NCBI GenBank assembly: GCA_013350335.1
Contig: CM023540.1
Location: forward strand, 27,445,175-27,509,174
Length of the DNA stretch: 64,000 nt
Reading direction: 5' to 3'
Source: Chimonanthus salicifolius
Taxonomy: Eukaryota > Streptophyta > Magnoliopsida > Laurales > Calycanthaceae
Below, piece by piece: positions 57,085 to 64,000 of the stretch (its first letter is position 1; each line of letters opens with the position of its first letter). The position numbers and the translations under genes are program-made. Below the pieces are notes generated by a model, which saw nothing but the letters and a program-made list of their open reading frames with translations, was not told where the DNA came from and ran no database searches.

Positions 57085-57224
57085 AAGGCCGGCTGTGGGC
57101 ATAGGCAGCCTCCAGAAAGGGCCTCACACACTTAAATTCTTTAATATATTAGTCACAAAAGGCCTCTGAAATCTCACTCCGCCTAGGGCCTCTGAGATTT
57201 TAGGGGATCTCAGGGTCGGCCCGG
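57085..57224. mobile_element. GC-rich hAT-like MITE
   Basis: Paralogue of 2930-3073, flanked by GGGGAACC and GGGGAACA. The right border is within about 3 bp. Confidence 0.5.
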
Positions 57225-57649
57225 GGGGAACATGGCCTTTTCATAATTCCATCACTTCTATTTAATGCTAGAAACTTTTTTAAAATTTTTGAGAAAAATT
57301 GTTGTCCGTTAATAAAAATGAACTTTTCTAATAATGTCTCCTCTCTGCAAATGAAATCTCTTTTCTATGTGAATAAAAGCAAGAAAAAAATGAGATATAC
57401 TTCCTAACTATAAATTTAGATTGCAATCTATTCTTAAAATTTTGCTAATCACTAAGGAATCCATTTTAATCTTCCAGACTCTCTTTCAGGACTGCAAACA
57501 ATTACGACTCCTGTTACATATTTTTATTATTTTTTTGGCATTTTTGTGATTTTGCGTTTTGTTTTTAATTTTACTTTTCATTAATTATATGCATAAAGGG
57601 TTTTTTTTATTGGAGTTTGACTATTTAATTAATATGGTTTTTTTTTTTA

Positions 57650-57800
57650 ATTTAAATGTGGAAAATTGCGAGATACCCAGCGTAAAACCACCATGGGTGA
57701 GCCCACTACTCTAAGGGCACACTAAGGTTAGGCCATAAGGGTTCGAACCCACAACCTCCTGCTTCTTGAGATGGGATGCAACTAGTTGAACTACACCATG
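57650..57800 (-). mobile_element. tRNA-derived SINE (minus strand)
   Basis: On the minus strand it has the head GTGTAGTTCAACTAGTTGC, the B box GGGTTCGAACCC (57740-57750), and a poly(A) tail seen as poly(T) at about 57638-57648. AATATGG followed by T runs occurs on both sides, which fits a target duplication. It is a more complete copy than 3560-3692. Confidence 0.68.
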
Positions 57801-59929
57801 TGAGTAATATGGTTTTTTTTTTTTTTTTTTCATTAAGGAGAATGACAAATTATTTAATTTTGAAAAAATATTTCAATCTGAATTTGAATATGAAGATATG
57901 AATTAAATGTGAATTTCCAAGTCCCAACCATTGACGTGTGAGAGTTTAAGTTTATTTTACAATAATTTGTGGCTGATTTACTTTTGACCGTCTGAAGTGC
58001 CCTTAGGTGCCACTTTAATTAAATTTTTTTTTTTATTAGCAATATAAGCACAAATAGTTGTGCAAGATTAGAGTCCTATCATATTACCATTTACATAGGA
58101 TTTTTAGGTATGGACGAATTTCACAATTAGGCAAAATTTGGATGCATTGTAATTTATTTGAAGATCATGCTTTGGTCGAATTTCTCAAGCAATATTAACT
58201 TTTGGAAAAAATATTTTCTTCTCCAAATTTTTACTAGGGAGAAATTATCAGGGTTGTGTACTTCAGATCTTTTGATCCATCTCCGATATTCGGATACTGG
58301 TTAGTGCCATGAATTAATTTAATTATTTGTTTAGGCTTGAATTCAATTATATACTTAATTTTTAAATATGTCTTGATTTCATTTAATTTGATAAAATTCA
58401 TGAAAAGAGATATCATTAATTCTAATTCAACCCTAAATACTGATTTTCATGGGAACTTGATCTCTTAAAAGAATTATTAATCGTACTAACGGAAGAGGCA
58501 ATCTAAACTTTCAAATTTACAATAAATTTGAAACCCTTCAGTTGTTCATAAAAACGGCCTTTTTGTCTTCCTCGTATTACATCACTATGCAATGAATTCT
58601 CACTCAAGAGACCCTCAGTAGAGAGAGTCACCTCAACTTCAATTATATACTCTCTTCATATTATTTGGATTTCAACATAAGTTGAAATACAAAATTTGGA
58701 AAATATAAATGATTTTTAAAAAAATTATATTCGCCGATATTTGTTATTTTCACTAAAATTTCTAAAATTTTGGTAATTTCATCCGTTAACAAATTCTGGT
58801 TAACACAGTCAGTCCATATATCCAATGACCAAAATTTTTATTTCGCCCTGAAAAAATTTTAACAATAAAAGGGAGATGGTATAAGAAATCAATGCAACAA
58901 ATACAGGCATTATTCTTATTTTTACTGTGACAATATTGAAAAATATCATTTTATGTTAATATCAGGATTTTATCACTTCACATGTTATTATCACGAAAAT
59001 CCAGTGTTATTGCAAAAATATCATGAAAATTTGATACTATCATGATATTAACGGCACTATTTAAAATTTATTTCTTAGAGTAAAATTGTATTATCATAAA
59101 TTATTAATGGTTATTTTTATTTAAATATATTTATTATATTTTAAATATTATCACCGAACCCAAATAAGACTCCGATCTGTTACTGAGGTCCGGTGCCAAT
59201 CGGTTCATTTACCATTCCATGCAACAGCGTGTGCATTTATAATGCATTTATAACTCTTGGGCGTCGTGGAAATGATCTCTCCCTTCTTTCATGTAACGCC
59301 ATTGATCGGTTCATTCAGCGTCTGCATGCAACAGCGTCTGAGCCGGGTATCATAGCAGACTTTTGGGTTACAACTGTAAAAACCCGGCGGTAAGGTTGAA
59401 GAATGAGTTTTTGAGTTATTGATTCATGGTCTTATGAATGATACATGTGAAGTTAATGTGGAATTGTACTAAATTGTTATTACCACCAATGCTTAATTAG
59501 ATGACGGTGGTTGAGTATTTGGGTGAACCCCTGAACTCAGTTTGCTTCAAATCCTAGCCTCACTCACCGATGACGGTAAAACTTACCTTTGCCTCTATAA
59601 TATGAATTTATGGGTCTGTCCCTGATTTTAGCATTAAAAAATTAGGTCTTTGATCTGCTTTGAGCCATATCTTAGACCAGCCACTGACCAGAAGTTAGAA
59701 TCTTTGAAGAATATAACAATTTAGTCTGATGAAATAAAGGGAAGTGGATATAAATATCAGATGAATATAAACATCAAATAGATCAAAATTTATTATGCTG
59801 TCATTCAGTTAATCGAAATAACTTGAAAAATTATTCGAAAAGACTTTAGCTTACACCAACATGTATTCTTTAAATCTAAATTTTCGTCCCTCTTATTTTC
59901 TATTTTGATTTACAATCATCAAGTACTGA

Positions 59930-60140
59930 ATGGAAGAAAATGGCAAAAGTTTGGCAATTGGCATTGATCTTGGTACTATATATTCGTGCATTGGTGTTTG
60001 GCTTACAAATCATAATATGATTGAGATCATAACCAACGATCAAGGCAACCGTACTATACCATCATCTGTTGCATTCACAGAAACTGAGCTTCATGCTACA
60101 AAGAATAAAGCTGCGATGAATCCCGTCAACACTATCTTTG
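59930..60140 (+). pseudogene. HSP70 copy 6: exon-1-only pseudogene
   Basis: First coding exon with [16 protein letters not shown], then I in place of the conserved second T (GTIYSC), and [16 protein letters not shown]. It is 211 nt: a 9-nt in-frame deletion shortens [11 protein letters not shown] to ELHATKNK. The donor CTTTG|GTAAAT is intact, but no exon 2 follows: the intron remnant joins 3' flank near 60845, as in copy 1. Reading through the donor gives a 113-codon frame to 60271, with no reason to think it is used. It shares the exon 2 deletion with copy 1, its duplicate. Confidence 0.9.
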
Positions 60141-62506
60141 GTAAATTTTTAGTTTTGGAGTCTTACTGTCTCTTGTTCCATATGATTGCAAGCTGTTTTT
60201 ACTTGTCAATGTCACGTACTCTTAAATCTCCATTTGACAACTATGCCCTTCTAATCTTCTCTTGTTTTTAGATATTTATAAGGCACATCCATTTTTCTTA
60301 ATTTCCAAGAAATGCTCATGAAGACATTAATAATTAGAAACATGGAACCTCTAAATAATGGTATTATTATGGAATGGAGTAGTATTTGAAACTTGATAAC
60401 ATGTGAAGACTCTCTGATAACCATGAAATGGACATGACTGCTAACAGTTATTTCTAATAGAATTCATTGTCCCATATTTTTTTTAATTAAACTGTCAATG
60501 TCATTTAAATGCATATGACTTCAGATAATTAGTTTTTTTTTTTTTTAAGTTTTGTAGTGATCTCATTTTTCTGCTTAAAAATGAAAAATGGGACTGTATT
60601 GGAGTATCTTACCTTTCCTTGTTCCCTATCGTGGCCGTTGAACACTGCATTCTAAGCCATGGCTTGAAGACTAGTTGGAGGACTGCCGAGTCTCTCTCCA
60701 ATGAAATTGTCTTGAGTATTGAGCATCTGATTAATGGCCAATCATGGGTTAGAAATATATAAAAGTAAATGCAATAATGAGCCAAGATTTTGATACATGA
60801 GTTTATATAATAAAGATGATTTGATGAAAAACTAAAATCACTTGATTGTGATTTCTAATCATCTATGCTTTTGATGTTTTATATACGATCTATTTCATAC
60901 TCCAGTGGGAAACTTGAAATAGCCTTTATGTTTGAACTTTTCATCACAAAAGAAGTATCTCAACTTCTCAAGAGATGATACATTTATATAATGATCAATT
61001 ATGCTACTATCTTATATTAACTAGTAAAACAAAATTAATAGTATATAAATTTAAATTGCAATCTTATTTTCATGAATGCATAAGTGACTTTCTTTTTAAA
61101 AAGTGACTACAAAAGTGTCTGACTCTCTAAAAAATGTAAAGTTTTTTTTCTCCTATGGGTCAGTTGTCCCGATGTGAGATATAAGCAATCTAACCACTTC
61201 TATTTCTTTTGAGGCATCTATCTATGACAATGACCTCGTCTTAATAAAGTAATTCTTTCATATTGTAAGCCATACAAAATTGACTGCAAATTATTTTGAG
61301 AATAAAGGAACAATCTGACTAATTGAGGATTACTAGCTGAGTTATTTTGTAATCATCAATATTTGAGTTATTTTATAATTCTCTCTTTTTCTCTCTCTCT
61401 CATTGATATGGGACTTGTTCTTATCCAATAATCTCCCCCTAATCTCTCTCTCAATCGAGGCTCTCCATCGGATAAACGTGTCTGATAGGTGGAGTTTTCC
61501 CACCCCATATAATTCTCTCTTTTTCTCTCCTTCTCACCGATGTGAGTCTCGTTCGTACCCAACCGTTGCTTAAATTTGGATGAAGAAATGCTATCGATGG
61601 TTGTAGTGTTTGCTCTCCTACTTCCCCCGAAATGGTAGAATCACCTGAGGCACCTTACCACCTATTTGATAATTTGCAACTTGGTGAAAAATTCTACATC
61701 TTTAATTAGTAATATTTTTAATCATTCAAAAGATGAGCCAATTTTGTCTTTCTTCTATTCAACCAGAACCACTTTCCTCATTATAGAACATCTAAATTAC
61801 TGCGATCATCCAATTAATCACATGAAAATTCTTGTCAAAATTATGCACCTTTAAGCTTTGATTCAACTTTTTCTTCGTATGTACAATTTTTTTTTTCAAA
61901 AAATAGATTAAAGATTAATGTCCATAGCTCATATTAGGGAGCAAGACCACTTGATTTTTTGAAAGTAATGCTGTGTTGCCATCCTTACTTTTTGAATTCG
62001 GACTTTTCATGCGAGAATATTTCACTTTTCATACGAGAATATTTGTACGGAAAGTTAAAACAAAGCGAATGTAAACCTAAAAAAAAAAAACTGATTGTAA
62101 ATAGAGAAAATAAAATAGTGAGACTAATAGATCTTAAGTTTAGGTCTGAGTAATTCAATGCATACGACTTGTGGAGGTCCTCGTGCATTTGGAGCTTTAC
62201 CCAACACTTTCATAGATAGAGAGAGCAGGGGTCTTGAAATTCTCTATCATCAAAAGAAAAATAAAATAGTGTGTGTGAAGTGTTCACTGAAGCACTGGTC
62301 ATATGGTATTATGTTGTGCATCTAAGCATAAAATCTACCAAATGAGATGACGATGGCAGCGCTGGGATAGTTTTTTTTTCTAATATGTTATTCATAAAAA
62401 ATCACCATAATCTGATTGATCAAACCATATTTTTAAAGGCCATAAAATTTAAATCAATTCACCAAAAGCAAATTTTTTCTAAAAGAAACAAGCACTTTTT
62501 TTGGAG
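60141..62506 (+). repeat. Intron remnant and 3' flank of copy 6
   Basis: 60141-60840 is the coding-intron remnant. From about 60847 the sequence is 3' flank paralogous to 22143-23788. It keeps the 61511-62277 part that copy 1 has lost. Minus-strand frames (61368-61562, 61985-62188) have no counterpart kept in copy 3 and are not called. Confidence 0.65.
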
Positions 62507-63515
62507 AGTCTAAAATTATACCATTTTCACTTAAAATTTGTCTCGGAGTCATAAAATTCAGAGTAGATGAATTTTGATATCTTGTTTATAGAAATCGGAC
62601 GAGAAATGACTTCGTTTGAAATACCACCTCACAGCCCACTTCGTTCTGACGAATTTTTGAATTCCTTCGAACGATGTGATCCACATGACGAAAAATCGTT
62701 TGAAGCAATTCAAAAATTCATTTGAATGAAGTGGGTTGTGGAGTGGGATTTTCAAACGAGACCCTTTCTCGACCGATTTCTACAAAGAAGGTATCAAAAT
62801 TCATTTACTCTGAATTTTATGAACTCCGAAATTGATTTTAAGTGAAAATTGTATAGTTTTGAACTTCAAAAATCATACGCAAAGAATTAAGAAGGAAGTC
62901 CAAAACTATACCCTTTTCACTTAAAATCAGTCTCGGAGTTCATCAAATCCAGAGTAGATGAATTTTGATAACTTGTTTGTACAAATCAGACGAGAAACGA
63001 CTTCGTTTGAAAATCTTACCTCACAGCCCACTTCGTTCTGACGAATTTTTGAATTCCTTCGAACAATGTGATCCACCGAACGAAAAATCGTTTGAAGCAA
63101 TTCAAAAATTCGTTTGAATGAAGTGGGTTGTGGTGTGGGATTTTCAAATAAGACCATTTCTCGACCGATTTCTACAAACAAATTATCAAAATTCATCTAC
63201 TCTGAATTTTATAAACTCCGTGACTGATTTTAAGTGAAAAGTGTATAGTTTTGGATTTCAAAAATCATATTCAAATAATTAAGAGGGAAGTCTAAAACTA
63301 TACATTTTTCACTTAAAATCAGTCACAGAGTTCATAAAATTAAGAGTAGATGAATTTTGATATCTTATTTGTAGAAATCGAACGAGAAACGATTTCGTTT
63401 GAAAATCCCACCTTACAACCCACTTCATTCCGACGATTTTTTGAATTCTTTTGAACGATATGATCCACCTACCGAAAGATCGTTTGAAGCAATTCAAAAA
63501 TTCGTTTAAAATTGG
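62507..63515. repeat. Tandem array of ~390-bp palindromic units (second site)
   Basis: Unit starts are at 62507, 62897 and 63289 (390 and 392 bp apart); the third unit is cut in its middle. It is the same unit as at 23789-25440, and the right border (CGTTT.AAATTGGAAAT.GTGTC) is the same in both arrays, so both descend from one array that has since changed in copy number. Confidence 0.8.
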
Positions 63516-63704
63516 AAATTGTGTCATCTCAAAATAATATGTTAAAAATTATAAATGAGAAAATTGATATGAAAATGAGGATGCGAATGTGAAAAATGAG
63601 ACAACATAAACGGTTAATTAAAAAAATTGAAATTGGAAATATAGCTTTTCTTATTACATGCACAGATTATACAAATTATATGTACAAAATATAACTCATA
63701 TAAG

Positions 63705-63826
63705 TCCAGGTCAACTGATTGTCTTTTTAAAAATGAGAAGGTTGAAGATTCGAACTCTCGTGCCCGGCAGGAGTACCGCAGGACTCACCCGTCAGAGTTT
63801 TTTTATATTGGGTATTCCTAAATTCT
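63705..63826 (+). mobile_element. tRNA-derived SINE without the MITE
   Basis: CAGGTCAACTGATTGTC, then a B-box-like GAAGATTCGAACTCTC, then CAGGACTCACCCGTCAGAG. It is the uninterrupted counterpart of 25626-26040. Confidence 0.55.
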
Positions 63827-63828
63827 GG

Positions 63829-64000
63829 GTGCCAATATAGACACCGACTTTTTCTGCCAGCAGACACCGAATTTCAGATTTTAAGTGAAAATTACCATTC
63901 TGCCCTTACACGCATGAAGGAATTGATCGATTGAAGCACAAGCTGATTCCCGAGCGGAAGAAATGGAGCATTACAGATCGATCGCACGATCGTACGATCG
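63829..64000. mobile_element. 5' part of a foldback element cut by the window edge
   Basis: The stretch begins near GTGCCAATATAGACACCGAC, then GCCAGCAGACACCGAATTTC and AAAATTACCATTCTGCCCTT, closely matching the left arm at 39438-39530. It ends in GATCGATCGCACGATCGTAC-type palindromes. The right end is outside the window. Confidence 0.65.

Larger units (their letters stand above)
55139..59905 (+). other. Former 5'-UTR intron of copy 6
   Basis: Collinear with 958-5765 almost throughout, and very similar from about 57800 to 59200. It contains the same MITEs and SINE. The 60-codon minus frame at 58234-58416 is identical in position and translation to 4113-4295, but that only reflects the duplication. 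Confidence 0.6.

Noticed and set aside
57738..57752. tRNA gene because of a perfect GGTTCGAACCC
   Set aside because: No acceptor or anticodon stem can be built around it. With a poly(A) tail and flanking repeats it is a SINE.
4113..58416. A 60-codon minus-strand frame with the same translation at 4113-4295 and 58234-58416
   Set aside because: Identity follows from the recent segmental duplication, not from selection; AT-rich, Ile/Lys-rich, no motif.

Overview
The window looks like a nuclear segment of a flowering plant. It is AT-rich, its genes carry spliceosomal introns with GT..AG ends, and the space between genes is packed with small plant-type transposons: hAT-like MITEs with 8-bp target duplications, a Tourist/Harbinger-like element, tRNA-derived SINEs and solo LTR-like insertions. 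I could not assign a species. I saw no rRNA or tRNA gene, no CRISPR array and no bacterial features.

The only recognisable gene family is a tandem array of cytosolic HSP70 (Hsc70-type) genes, all on the + strand. Each unit has the same plan: an upstream module of about 1 kb; a non-coding 5' exon ending in a conserved donor (GATCG|GTATG); a long 5'-UTR intron (about 1.5-4.8 kb); a first coding exon of about 73 codons covering the start of the ATPase domain; a phase-1 intron of about 0.6-0.9 kb; a second exon with the rest of the protein; and a conserved 3' flank. Copies, left to right: copy 1 (exon 1 only, 5784); copy 2 (10955-13532, frameshift in exon 1); copy 3 (19109-21866, open throughout); copy 4 (31552-34301, nonsense codon at 33894); a 3' relic of a further gene, split by an LTR insertion (35125-38099); copy 5 (45906-48611, start codon lost); copy 6 (exon 1 only, 59930).

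Copy 3 is the only copy with an intact frame, intact splice sites and a TATA-like box. It is still abnormal. A 4-bp deletion removed its ancestral stop, so it reads into a short repeat, a hydrophobic stretch and the relic of another HSP70 gene. None of the copies ends with the Gly-rich tail and EEVD motif of typical cytosolic HSP70s.

Two blocks, about 490-7580 and 53814-62500, are a segmental duplication carrying copies 1 and 6. Both lack exon 2 through the same deletion. The 3' flanks of copy 3 (22140-25620) and copy 6 (60845-63700) are also paralogous and include tandem arrays of about 385-bp palindromic units. Paralogous empty sites help define several insertions: the hAT element at 54068-54924, the MITE inside a SINE at 25637-25899, and the LTR in the HSP70 relic.

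I found no unknown multi-gene system. The most unusual material is the decaying HSP70 array with its chimeric survivor, a MITE family built from CGGCCGATAT-type palindromes, and giant foldback elements that share one core hairpin.
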